Origin: Coptis chinensis
Lineage: Eukaryota; Streptophyta; Magnoliopsida; Ranunculales; Ranunculaceae
Assembly (NCBI GenBank): GCA_015680905.1
Contig: CM027383.1
Location: 39,988,501-40,052,500 of the forward strand
Length of the DNA: 64,000 nt
Direction of reading: 5' to 3'
The translations under genes were made by a program, and so were the position numbers. The notes beneath the pieces are model-generated. The model ran no database searches, had not been told where the DNA came from, and saw only the letters and a program-made list of their open reading frames with translations. Shown here piece by piece: positions 47,655 through 57,940 of this stretch. Each line of letters begins with the position of its first letter. Position 1 is the first letter of the stretch.

Positions 47655-48401
47655 TCAACCCGGACTATGCTTCCGCAGTATGTGAAAGGTTTCCTGGAGA
47701 CCCTTCAAATGTTCCTCTTCCGACATGCTTTTCTCCACCATATCATCAATATATATTTCCATGCCCTTTCTAATCTTGTCCTCGAACATTTTTTCCCCCA
47801 ACCGCTGAAATGTAGCCCCCGCATTCTTCAAACCAAAAGGCATTCTTGTATAACAATAAGTACCTCCTTCCACCACGAATGTAGTCTTTTCTTGATCTGG
47901 GCCAAACATCGCGACCTGGTTATATCCCATGGAAGCATCCATGAAAGAGAATACCTTGAAACCAGCTGTTCTATCTACTAACTCATCCACCCGCGGCATA
48001 GGATAACAGTCTTTAGGACACTCTTTATTTACGTCTGTAAAGTCCACACACATTCGAACCTTGCCGTTCTTTTTTGGAACCGCGACCACGTTGGACAGCC
48101 ACTCCGTACATCCTACGTCCCTGATTATACCCGCATCCCTAAGCCGTATAACTTCTTCACGAATCCCTTCCGTGTATTTGGGTCTTACGCTTCTCATCTT
48201 CTGTCTTATAGGCTTCGCACCCTCCTTCATGTGTAAGTGATGGCAAGCGAACTCTGGATCTATTCCTGTGATATCTTCAATCGCCCAAGCAAATATGTCA
48301 ACATTCTCTGCTAATAATTGTGTCAGTTTGAATTTCCACTCTTTTGGCAAGTCCGACCCAACTGAAGTAAATTTTTCTTCCTCTCCCACCCCTAGGTTCA
48401 C
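47655..48401 (-). pseudogene. Tat reverse transcriptase
   Basis: The frame reads W-x-x-K-L-T-Q-L-L-A-E-N-V-D-I-F-A-W, then E-W-L-S-N-V-V-A-V-P-K-K-N-G-K-V-R-M-C-V-D-F-T-D-V-N-x-x-C-P-K-D (motifs 1-2), F-S-F-M-D-A-S-M-G-Y-N-Q (first catalytic Asp), M-P-F-G-L-K-N-A-G-A-T-F-Q-R and Y-I-D-D-M (catalytic Asp pair). This order and spelling fit Tat-lineage Ty3/gypsy RT. The frame ends just after Y-I-D-D-M...L-x-E-T-F, earlier than a full RT, because of a downstream frameshift. Confidence 0.92.
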
Positions 48402-48499
48402 GATCTCAATTTCATCCAGAGTTTTTGGCCTCTGATGAGACTCGCATCCTTCAGTGAGTACTGCTTCCTGTAATTGCTACGCTTCTCCCTTATCATTCG

Positions 48500-48960
48500 T
48501 CGGCTTTTCACCCCCTATTCCACGGACCATACTTTTTACCATCACTTGGTGTATATTTTGAGCCGCGACCTGATCCCCCTTTATTTCGTACACCCCCCCT
48601 TCGCGGGGAAGCGGATCACCTGATAATAGGTCGACGGAATAGCCTTCATTTCATGAATCCATCTTCTCCCTAGAATGGCATTATCTTTGGGACCCCATAT
48701 CTACCACCATAAATCTGGTGAATACCGCCGTCCGGACCTTGCTTTATTCTTGGCAACGTTATTTCCCCATGCTTTGTCATGATTCCATTGAAGCCATACA
48801 AATTAGTCCGAGAAACCCTCAATTGATCCCTATCTATATTCATCTCTTCCATGGCCCCCTGTAAACAACATGTCTCTTGAACTTCCGCAGATCTATCAAC
48901 ACTTTTCGCTTCACTAGATAATTACCCATTGCTATGGTAATCACCAACGATCTTCATGCG
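48500..48960 (-). pseudogene. Tat protease remnant with lost active site
   Basis: The surrounding pattern is retained: V-I-T-I-A-M-G-N-Y-L-V-K-R-K-V-L-I-D, then L-Y-G-F-N-G and G-E-I-T-L-P. The expected D-T/S-G-S-S is replaced by D-L-R-K-F, so the catalytic loop is gone. Several stops follow. Confidence 0.65.
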
Positions 48961-49686
48961 GCGAAATCAATCGATTCCAAGTCTTTCGAGTGAAAGTTAT
49001 GTTCCTTTTCGCAATCGCGGTTCCCGAAACTAACCGCGTCATGCTTGTCACCTCATTAACTTTGTTGTAAGCTCGTTTGTCATCCTTCTCATCTTGTCAT
49101 GGTGGGCATTCCTCCCGGTGTGTCTCCCCATCGTAAATGACATTTATTGTTCCCAAGATCCTAGCGGAGCTGTCCTCTCCGCGCATGAACCTCCGACATA
49201 CTCTCTAAGCATCCCTTCTCAATCATTCTTTCCACCCGGCCACTTCAAAGCATAACATTAGATTAGTGGCGTGGTTTCTAATCGATGATAGGCCGGCGAA
49301 GGTTTCCCCTCAATCTCTCGAGGGTGTATTCCGCGGTCCTTCATAATCTTTAACCCCTTGATAAGTGGCAAGATTTCCTCTAATGGCCTATTAAGAGGTG
49401 TTTGTTCTATCTCCGCAGATGCGACTTTCTTTCACGAATATCTCTCTGTTCCGATCTCGATCCGTCGGTCCACGTCTTTCCCTCCGTTGGATCCCCTTCT
49501 CTCTCTTCTCTCTTTACCCCTATCCCTTCGCGTCTTTATCCACCGACCGCGACTTTGCCTTCCCCGATCTCTTTTGTTCCCTCACATTTCTTTGCATTAT
49601 ATCTTCGTGCGAATATACTTTTCTACCTTTGGGTGCAGAGCGTCGCAGAGTGGTGATTTCGATTTTGGACACCGATTCGCGGCACC
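48961..49686 (-). other. Degenerate gag-protease linker
   Basis: Low-quality coding remnants on the minus strand; plus-strand frames here are shadows. Confidence 0.4.
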
Positions 49687-50545
49687 CTAGTCCCCCGCTT
49701 CAAGCCGTCTTTGAAATGCAATGACAGCGGTATGCTCCTCCGGATTCTCCACCCTCAGGGTCTCTTCTTTGAATCTGCACAGAAACTCCCTTAACGACTC
49801 CGCTGACCTCTGTTTGATGTTAAACAATGCCGCGATATCCACTACCCTCCGTTTCTGGTGGATGAAATGGTCCACGAAGGCTCGCTCTAGTTCTTCAAAC
49901 CTACTGATGCTCTGCGAAGATAGGCGGTAATACCAATCCGAAGCGCCCCCCTTAAGGCTTGCAGGGAACATCATGCAGCAGCGAAGTCCGTCATACTTAT
50001 TTTCCTGCCACAATGGCATCTGTTGTCTAAAATGATGCAAATGATCAGTTGGGTCGCCTTTCCCATCATACCTTTCGAATCTTGGTTGGTCAATCTCTTA
50101 GGGTACCTCTAAATTCGGATCGAATCCGCCCGGTGGATTCTTGTTGAGGTTAGCAACCTCCTTTTGAAAGTGGCACTTTGGTTCATTTTTCTACCGCGCG
50201 GTTAGCTTCTCTATCTTTCGATCATGGCTGTACCACTTCCAGTGATGCCCTCTACCGTATCTACTCCCCTGGACTGGTATACCTCATTCTCCCCTTCCAT
50301 CTCATCTTTGCCCGGCGATCCCCATGTTCCATGTCATCTTGTGCGGTGTCTCTTTCCTTTCTCAACTCATCGTTCTCGTTTCTTAATCTGACTATTTCTT
50401 CTTGCATAAGTCCGTGGTGGCGTCGCCACATCGATATGTCTTCCTCTCTACCCACCTCTCTTTCTTCACTCACTTCTTCCTCTACTATCTCTCGAACAAC
50501 TTCTTTTCTAGGTCTTCCTACTCCCTTTTTTGTTATGGTGGCCAT
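49687..50545 (-). pseudogene. Tat gag
   Basis: The N-terminal part (50261-50545) starts M-A-T-I-T-K-K-G-V-G-R-P-R-K, with an AT-hook-like G-R-P-R-K, and continues as a charged E/R-rich helix. The core (49687-50040) has M-M-F-P-A-S-L-K-G-G-A-S-D-W-Y, F-E-E-L-E-R-A-F-V-D-H-F and S-L-R-E-F-L-C-R-F-K-E-E, the retrotransposon gag pattern. A break around 50041-50260 separates the two. The particle-forming protein is therefore no longer encoded in one piece. Confidence 0.85.
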
Positions 50546-50557
50546 TTTATCTCGCTA

Positions 50558-50576
50558 TTCCCCACAGACGGCGCCA
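50558..50576 (-). other. Primer-binding site of the Tat element
   Basis: On the minus strand TGGCGCCGTCTGTGGGG lies a few bases after the 5' LTR, a sequence commonly found in this position in Tat-lineage elements. It shares its first eight bases with the Athila primer site. Confidence 0.75.
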
Positions 50577-50579
50577 AAA

Positions 50580-50863
50580 TGTATAAACTGTGATTACAAC
50601 TTCTAATCTTACTCGTCTCTCTTTCTTTTCTCCTCCTCCTCTCTCTTTCTCTCTCCCTCTCTTATATATCTCTCTCTCCCTCCACGTACCGCAGCGGTTA
50701 TCTTGCGGTTCTGGTTCCGCTCTCCCACTCTCCACGTTTTAGCGGTTCGAGGCGGTTGGGATACCGCATGGATCGATCCCCCAGCAACCTGTCTTCCCAC
50801 GCTATACCGCATCCGGTCCCTTTGTCACCACTAACCTCCTAGGTCATGTGTACGTCCTATACA
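50580..50863 (-). repeat. 5' LTR of the Tat element (284 bp)
   Basis: TGTATA..TATACA ends, followed by the TGCAC duplication. A TC-rich tract and tatata motif lie at 50620-50670. Confidence 0.88.
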
Positions 50864-51130
50864 TGCACCAGGACTTCAGAATACAAGTAGCTAGCTACCT
50901 AAATTAGTATGATTGTTCTGGTAGTTGTCGAGTTTTGGTATACCAAGGCATAACAACAGGATGCCAACTTCAATCATCATGAAAACTTGAAAGATTTTTA
51001 AATATAGATAGAAAGATTTTAATCTTGTGCAAACTCTGATTGAGAAGACTATCAATAACTTGAATTTAGCATACAAAATCCTTAGAGTAGATAAATATAC
51101 AGAAATAGATATTAAACCTTAATACGGACC

Positions 51131-51525
51131 TTAACCAAAAGTAACGTAATACCATCCATCTCTTCGCTTCCTCTCTTGAGGTTGCGGTTGGTTTTCCGGT
51201 TCTTGTTGCTGTTGCTTCCCTTGTTGACAAGGCTTACTACTTAGTTTGTGCACCGTAACAATGACTGCTACCAACATAAACACAAACTCGACGAATGCTG
51301 CAAAAAAATTAAATTGAACACCATGAAGGTACCACCACTTCTGGAAATTTTCTTTGTTCTGTTGCACCATGGGCCTTCTTCATATATCAAATATAGATTA
51401 TCCATGATTAACGTTCCCAGAGCAAGAGTGAAAATACTCCATATGTTGATAAAAAGAGACCAGTTATCCTCTGCTGAATAATGCCGGAAATCTTCCTCTT
51501 TTGGACGACAAGGACATGGACACAT
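51131..51525 (-). CDS. Small two-helix membrane protein with C-terminal RRDGWYYVTFG (frame broken or spliced)
   Basis: The first ATG (51525) gives M-C-P-C-P-C-R-P-K, then a hydrophobic segment (L-F-I-N-I-W-S-I-F-T-L-A-L-G) ending L-Y-L-I-Y-E-E-G-P. The second half is in another frame (51131-51370). It has a hydrophobic segment V-E-F-V-F-M-L-V-A-V-I-V-T-V, a Q/E/P-rich linker and R-K-R-R-D-G-W-Y-Y-V-T-F-G at the stop. Either a 1-base shift around 51350 broke the gene, or a short intron ending at tttttttgcag (about 51305) joins the halves. I could not find a donor that gives a normal intron length in phase. The C-terminal part matches the protein at 53424-53555. Family not recognised. Confidence 0.5.
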
Positions 51526-51822
51526 TGCAAGCGATCGAGAGAGTGTCTCCAATTGGTTGGGGCGAGGGTGTTAAATAGTTAAATAGTCTCCAAATTGTTA
51601 AATAGTTCTAAGAAGAATCCAAACAGAAGTAGAGGTGTGGATCGGACATCACCTATTTAAAAACTACGGAATTATTGTTGTCGTTCTTCTCCTCTACAAT
51701 GAACAAGCGCAGTCTTGCCCTTCCTCTCCTGCTTCCAAGAACGTTGTATATCTATATTTTCCTAAACTTAATCGTGACTGCTTCAACTTTATATGTTAGG
51801 CAGTAAATTCTGTTTTATCTGA

Positions 51823-52066
51823 AATCTATACATAAGAGGCAATGCATAATATGAAAGATGAGCCGAGTACATTAGTAATACAGATCATGGACGAGCTAGG
51901 GAACATGAAAGGTGATGTGTACAGTAGACGAACATATCAATGACGAGTTCTACTGGTGGATTCGTTTCGGTAATATTTTTTATTCCATTCCTCTAGATGG
52001 TATTTATGATTGTAGCAGGTCAAGTGTTTCTGCGAATGTGAAACAAATTAAAAATTGAGGATCAAC
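51823..52066 (+). pseudogene. Truncated copy of the small gene at 53269-53555
   Basis: It matches 53250-53493 closely. It keeps the first exon (51842-51916) but has TGA in place of an Arg codon in the second (about 52038-52040) and stops matching at 52067, before the KRDGWYYV end. The sequence is then interrupted by a copia LTR. Confidence 0.7.
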
Positions 52067-52073
52067 AAAAGTG

Positions 52074-52364
52074 TGTTAAATTCTATGTTAGTGGTGATGA
52101 TAGGAGAGTTGTGACATTGATATATTAGAGAAACCAAGATGAAGAACAATGAAAAAGACTAGAGATTGATTAGGATTAGAGAGTTTTTAGGTCTAAGAGA
52201 GAGTTGTTCTCTTCCCAGAGTTACATACTTATACTAACTTCAAACATAATAATAAAAACTACTAGATATGGATATCCACACTTATACTAAATATGGATAT
52301 CCATACTTATAGAAACGTCAGACTTTTCCTATTGAACATATTCTAATACTGACATATTCTAACA
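52074..52364 (-). mobile_element. Copia-type LTR with polypurine tract
   Basis: The 291-bp unit starts TGTTA and ends TAACA. On the minus strand it is preceded by ttgagagggag, the usual copia polypurine tract, so this is a 3' LTR. No pol frame is found to the right before 53250. A second tract of the same type (cttgagagggggaata) lies at 53102-53118. Confidence 0.65.
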
Positions 52365-53249
52365 CTCCCTCTCAAACTGTAATTACACAAACTATGCAAA
52401 TTATAGCTTGGATTACAAAAAAACAAAAGATAAGAATACTGCTCCTCTATTTGCATAAAACTGTCTTTAGTTGAAGAACTCGAACAACTGTTGAGATGTT
52501 CTAGAGGTGAAACTGTCGGTGTAGGCAATGACCTAATCTGAATACTGAAGGTGTACCACAGCCACAAACTAAAATCATAACACCGGTTTAGTGGCGCGCT
52601 GTTTGGCTACTATTCACTCCATTCGTTATTATGGCTATTATAATATAAATTGAAAACAATAACACTGATTTGATGTGCGCTTCTTGGCTGCTACTATCAA
52701 TATCACTGTTAATGCCAACAAAATATTTTTATGGGTACTCCTGAATACTGAATACTGGTGCAGTTTAGGTGTGAGTGATACTTGAAACATACTTGCAGTT
52801 TAGACTTGACTGCTACACACCAAACATACATGCGGTTTAGGCGGATCATTTAAAAACATACTTGCGGTTTAGGTGGATGCTACCCTCAAGAAGGCGCAAT
52901 TTAGGCTTGATCAAGCACTAATATTGAAGATGCAATTTAAGCTTGACTACTACTTGAATACTGAAGACTGAATAGTGGATATACTTTGTCATGAAGAGTT
53001 CATCAAGGCATGCTGGAATATGGAGACATGAGTACTCTTTCTCATACGTCTCCATATTCTCTTTGCCCTCATATACTACTGAATGTCTTCATATCTCCCT
53101 ATTCCCCCTCTCAAGTTGGAATATATAAGGCTGAGTAGGAACATACAAAAACTTGTCTATTCCGACTTAAACTTAAAACAGAGAAAACCAAATACCAACT
53201 TATACAACCAACCAATGCCCACTTAAAAAAACAATACTTCATGGCTTAA
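52365..53249. other. Copia-derived internal remnant with short repeats and a hairpin
   Basis: There is no coding frame. The word tgc(g/a)gtttag(g) recurs about six times at 52760-52940. A 12-bp perfect inverted repeat plus a 5-bp inner stem lies at 53016-53059. Confidence 0.5.
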
Positions 53250-53268
53250 AATCTATACATAAGAGGCA

Positions 53269-53555
53269 ATGCATAATATGAAAGATGAGCCGAGTACATT
53301 AGTAATACAGATCATGGATGAGCTAGGGAACATGAAAGGCGATGTATACAGTAGACGAACATATCAATGACGAGTTCCACTGGTGGATTCGTTTCGGTAA
53401 TGTTTTTTATTCCATTCCTCCAGATGGTATTTATGATTGTAGCAGGTCCAGTGTTTCTGCTAATGCGAAACAAATTAAAAGTTGAGGATCAACAAAAGCA
53501 ACAACCACAGCAAAGGGTGAAAAGAGATGGATGGTACTATGTTCGATTTGGTTAA
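53269..53555 (+). CDS. Small protein ending KRDGWYYVRFG, two-exon model
   Basis: The preferred model has exon 1 at 53269-53343 (M-H-N-M-K-D-E-P-S-T ... M-K-G-D; an in-frame TAA lies three codons upstream), an 80-nt intron (gtatac...attcctccag) and exon 2 at 53424-53555, giving 68 residues. Exon 2 has a hydrophobic stretch (M-V-F-M-I-V-A-G-P-V-F-L-L-M), a basic N-K-L-K, a Q-rich linker and K-R-D-G-W-Y-Y-V-R-F-G at the stop. Unspliced, a 62-residue frame from ATG 53367 gives a longer membrane helix and overlaps the exon 1 frame by ATGA. The C-terminus is shared with the minus-strand gene at 51131. The gene is not one I recognise; role unknown. Confidence 0.5.
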
Positions 53556-53559
53556 GGTT

Positions 53560-56500
53560 TATGGTCTGATGGACCATGTTTTGTCGTTCTATTAGATTTC
53601 TAATGCAGTCACTTCGAAGTTTGAATACTATTTTGCTTGACGCTTAAATACCGTTTCTAAAGGGTATTTGCTTTATATATGGTTTTAAACTAGATATGGT
53701 CATATGGTATTTTTTTTTTTTTTTTTGGTATATGGCATTTGCTTGAATGTTTTCATGTAGTTACTTTTTCAGCAACGAATGTGCTCATGGATTTGATTGT
53801 GCATCGTACGTTTGTATCTGTGTTTGAGATTGATGGAGTAAGAAAGTTTTGACCCATATATTTTACAAATGAACAGAAATAGTAATATATGAACTGTTTC
53901 GTGATTCTGTAGCTAACTGTAACCCATGTATATTCTTATTCACAGTATCGCGAACCGTAATCGGGTGTTTTTCAAATTTTTAAACTGCATCATCTCTCTC
54001 GTTAATATGATTTTTTGAATTCTAGTTATAATCTAAAAAATAATATAAAACATTAGGAGGGTTGAATATAATTTGATTGAATGGAGTAAGTTTTTGGTAA
54101 ATTATTTAAAAGGAAGGAGCTGATTAGAATAATTAAGGGAGGTGGTTCTAAAATCATTAAATAGATTACCCCTTATAGAAAGATTTTTCTAAATTTTAAT
54201 AAAATTGTTCTAATATTAGCTAGAAATTAGGGATAATTATATAATTTAAGTATTAGAACTAAATTTTAATAAATGATTCTAATTTTTTGTGAGGGAGGTG
54301 TTTTGAAATTGTGCAACTATGGAGATAAATTGCCTACTCGATGTTTATTCTTATATCATATAGTGTAAACAAGCTGGGAAAGTGCTTATAAGCCACACTC
54401 CCGTGACAAGTATCAAAGAATAAAATCATATTCCACTGGATACTGCAAATCGGTGGTATAGTTGTGTCAGGGAGTTACCATCTTGCACCCATTGAGATCT
54501 TCCTTCAACCACAAGTAATTCTAGGAATCTCCAATAATGCTCCTAACCTTGTTTCTCTCCCACAAGAACCACTTCTCTCCAGTTTGTTGTCATCAGCAAT
54601 CGATTCGACTTTTCTTCACATCTCCAGTTTGTCTGAATAAACCAAGGTGATTTCTCTTGCGCATAAGAAAGGACTGCATCAGAACCAATTCAATTTAGCC
54701 AGGTGTGGTTTGAACATACAAGTTCCTGCACATATTCATCGAAGGAAAAATAGCCATCATTTTCATCGCATAACAGAACCAAAGTTGGACATCATTTTGA
54801 TGTGGACAGTACTTGCAAACAAGTTTTTGTTTTATACCGGTAATTTACAGCAACAACTACCAGCAGGGCAAACACACTCAAATGGACAGCAGGAACTACC
54901 AAGTGTAGAAATAGAAAGGGTCGACGCACTTGATTTCCATCGCTCAGCTGCTGCATAGAACTCAGCTTATTTTACCACAACGATCAGAAGGGGAACAAAA
55001 CCCATAGACCATAATAAGTCGACTGCTAGGGAGACGGCGTGCTGGTACTAGAAAGATTTCTATTCAGCCCACATACTCAACTCCATGCAATCTAGCTGGT
55101 TCTACCGCAGATGCAAAGCCCTGTCCTACAACAAGAAAATGAGGACGACACTCATAGCCACAGACAAGCACTTGTGCTGGGAAACACAGTGCCACAGATG
55201 CAAAACCCTGTCGTGCAACAAGAAAACGAGGATAACACTTTTACCCACAGACAATCCCTTGTGCTGAGAAATACTATGCTCCAACCAGAAGAGAGACATA
55301 ACCCTTGGTCGGCTAAGAATTATAATACCACACTCGCATCCTCCAAACGAATGGAGTGAAATGTTTGGCAAGAAATAAGATAGCAAGCAGTAAAGAATTG
55401 GAAACAAGCTAGGTAGCTACCTCCTGCAGTCCGGTTTCATACCCAAGCAGAACACCTTACCCTGCTGGAAAACTTGGTTTTATGTTGGCTCTTCACTATG
55501 ATATGACTCTCATACAGAATCAAGTGGATGCACAGTCTGGTGAATCCTGGCCAGGAAAAGTTCATGGCAACTGCAAGAAAGCTTTAAAGGGGCATACCAT
55601 CGTGTTCTCATAGTTTCTATCAGTTTATAGGGCATGAAACTCCGCAGCAGAAAACTCTTCATAGATGTTTGAGAACTCAGTTAAGACTATGAAGCCCTGT
55701 CATCTACTATTTAAGTGGATATAGTTCGTAATATTGTTTAAGATTGTATAAACGTTTACTAATTCCAGATAAAAAGTTAATGATTCTGCAGAATATCCTT
55801 AGTTCTAATCCAAGGTCGAGAAATGTGTCAGAATAGCAGCTAAGTATTTCACTGCTTCCTGTCATAAATTTTGTTATTTATGTGAATAGTACAATGAAAA
55901 ACATGACCATTGTAAGGAAAATTAAGAACAAATTTTAACACAAAGATTCTTCATACTGATCATATAAAGCACCACATCGAACATTTTTCAACATAAAGAT
56001 TCTTTGCATTGCTCATAAGTTCATAAAAGCAAATGTACTAATAGAAAATCTACGAGGTGAAAGAGTTGGACTAATCAATCAAATGAACGATCGAGTATCA
56101 AATACATCAAATGCTTTCTCTAGTTTTGATTGGAAATCAAAAGAATTACCTATTCATATGTATGTTCTAACATCCAGTTCTAAACAAGCTAAGAGTTAGA
56201 TGAACTTCAACTCCAACATCCTGCAGCACCAAAATTGAAACCCCTCCATGCTGCCCATGTCGCAATTTTTGCTTGGCATCCACTGTTCTGGTTGTTTTAT
56301 CTCCTTTACTCCAGCCGGTGCTGCTGTAATTTTGGTGTTCCTCTTCTTGCCAATAATCTTGATAAATTTGTAGCTCTTATAAGATTTTTACTGCAGCTAT
56401 CGTGGACATCAGCTTTAAGAGTCCTCCAGTCAATTCTGATAAACACAGAATGGTACCACAGATCAAATTTAATATATGTGGTTGTGTTCCACTTCATCTT

Positions 56501-57940
56501 CTCCAACTCTTTCGTGGTATCTTCAAGACTTCATCCAATATGCTCCTATTCTTATTCATATTTCTGAACTCACCTACAGTATCTTTTTGAACCACTATCT
56601 TACATACTAGTTTGCCTAGAACTCCACATCCATAAAACTATAAAAGATCATAATCGCCATTAAGGTAACCACCCATTCCTTGGTTTCTGCACCCTACCTG
56701 GCTTACATAGAGTATGAGGGTGGCCATTTTGAAAAACGAAGAAAGGGAGCTAAATAATACATCTCATAGTTATAAGTTTTACCGCATTTCATCACCACCA
56801 TCAACCAGCTGTGCATATACAACTATTTCCTACTTACACAAAAGGGTGTCTTTGAACAATTAACCTCTCTCTAACCTCTTAGAAAGTGTCAAAGTGTTAT
56901 CAGGAAAAAATATTATTAGAAAATCTGATAAGGTTTGCATCCATGTAACCAGACACTCATATTGACGAGGAAACAGCAGTACAGATTATACTGCCAACAA
57001 TCCCAGTAGGGCAATTTTGTTCTCTTGCAGCCAACATTTTGTACTCAGTGCTATCTCCTACTTCGGCTTCACTGGCCACCAGGTCTAAATTCTTAAGTCT
57101 TAACCAAAACACTATATCAACTCCATATTCAACACACAAAAATGAGGAAGTTTCGTTGCCACCTTATGAACTTGTTTGTGCAACCAAACTGACATTTGCC
57201 CTACCTTGTACAACACTTATAAAGTCACCTTGCAAAGACACAAACTCTTCTCTTTGTATATAGCTGAATGTCATTAAACATGCAGTAGGGCAATTTGGTG
57301 CCTGCTAACCGGTGTACGAGTGACAGTATATCAAACACAACCTTCTGCACATTTCTCTAGGTTTTGCAGACTATAGAGTTCATCTTTTATGGTTTGAGAT
57401 CCAAGGATTCAAAGCAACTAATGGACACGGCGTGGCATTCTTATACAGATAAGGGTGAATCTGTGACCCATATGATGTGATCATATCATTTTTTATACTT
57501 CTGTAATCGAATTGTAATTATTTACCAAGAAATAGCTATCTACTACCTCACATGAAGGTCCAAGACACAGTGCGCATAGCAATTTCTAAATCAGATGTGT
57601 TCTGGCTGAAATACCTCTATTAAAGTAGAAAGTTTGAATCTTATGCTATGTAATTTGCCATGATTCCATATCAAAGCTATATTAAAAGGGAGAAATATAT
57701 TCAAAAACAAAGTGGCTATCATTTGAGGAGTTCCTGCTCGTTAACCGCTTATTAACACCACATCTTTTTGAATCTTGATGCTGTATGCATCATAAATTAA
57801 TTACTGATTTTAGTCTTCAGCCATTACTCAAAAACACATTGAGCAGCAACACAGAACTTGAAAACTGTAAGTACTGAATTTGTGACAGAAAAGCAGAATG
57901 GACAATCAGACAACTGCATTATTCTTCAGATTCATAAGCA
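53560..57940. other. Long stretch without an assignable gene
   Basis: 53560-54600 is AT-rich non-coding DNA. At 55085-55300 a duplicated block encodes, in one frame, P-Q-M-Q-x-P-V-x-Q-Q-E-N-E-D repeated after about 30 codons. At 56957-57260 (minus) a protein-like frame with one stop is seen. Neither could be tied to a family. The rest holds no coding signal I can support. Confidence 0.4.

Larger units (their letters stand above)
37219..50863 (-). mobile_element. Tat/Retand-like Ty3/gypsy retrotransposon, minus strand, with nested solo LTR
   Basis: Terminal repeats at 37219-37497 and 50580-50863 match. The 5-mer TGCAC precedes the low end (37214-37218) and follows the high end (50864-50868), giving an exact target duplication. 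On the minus strand the order is 5' LTR, primer site, gag, protease remnant, RT, RNase H remnant, integrase, 90-bp minisatellite, opposite-strand ORF, 3' LTR. A 3' minisatellite and an antisense ORF are known marks of Tat-lineage (Retand-type) elements. Frameshifts break most domains. A foreign solo LTR occupies 37715-41434. Confidence 0.9.

Noticed and set aside
46371..47981. Plus-strand frames across the Tat pol region
   Set aside because: They are shadows of the minus-strand RT, RNase H and integrase.
49358..49724. Three overlapping plus-strand frames rich in S, F and L
   Set aside because: They run opposite to the degenerate gag-protease linker; composition reflects C/T-rich sequence.
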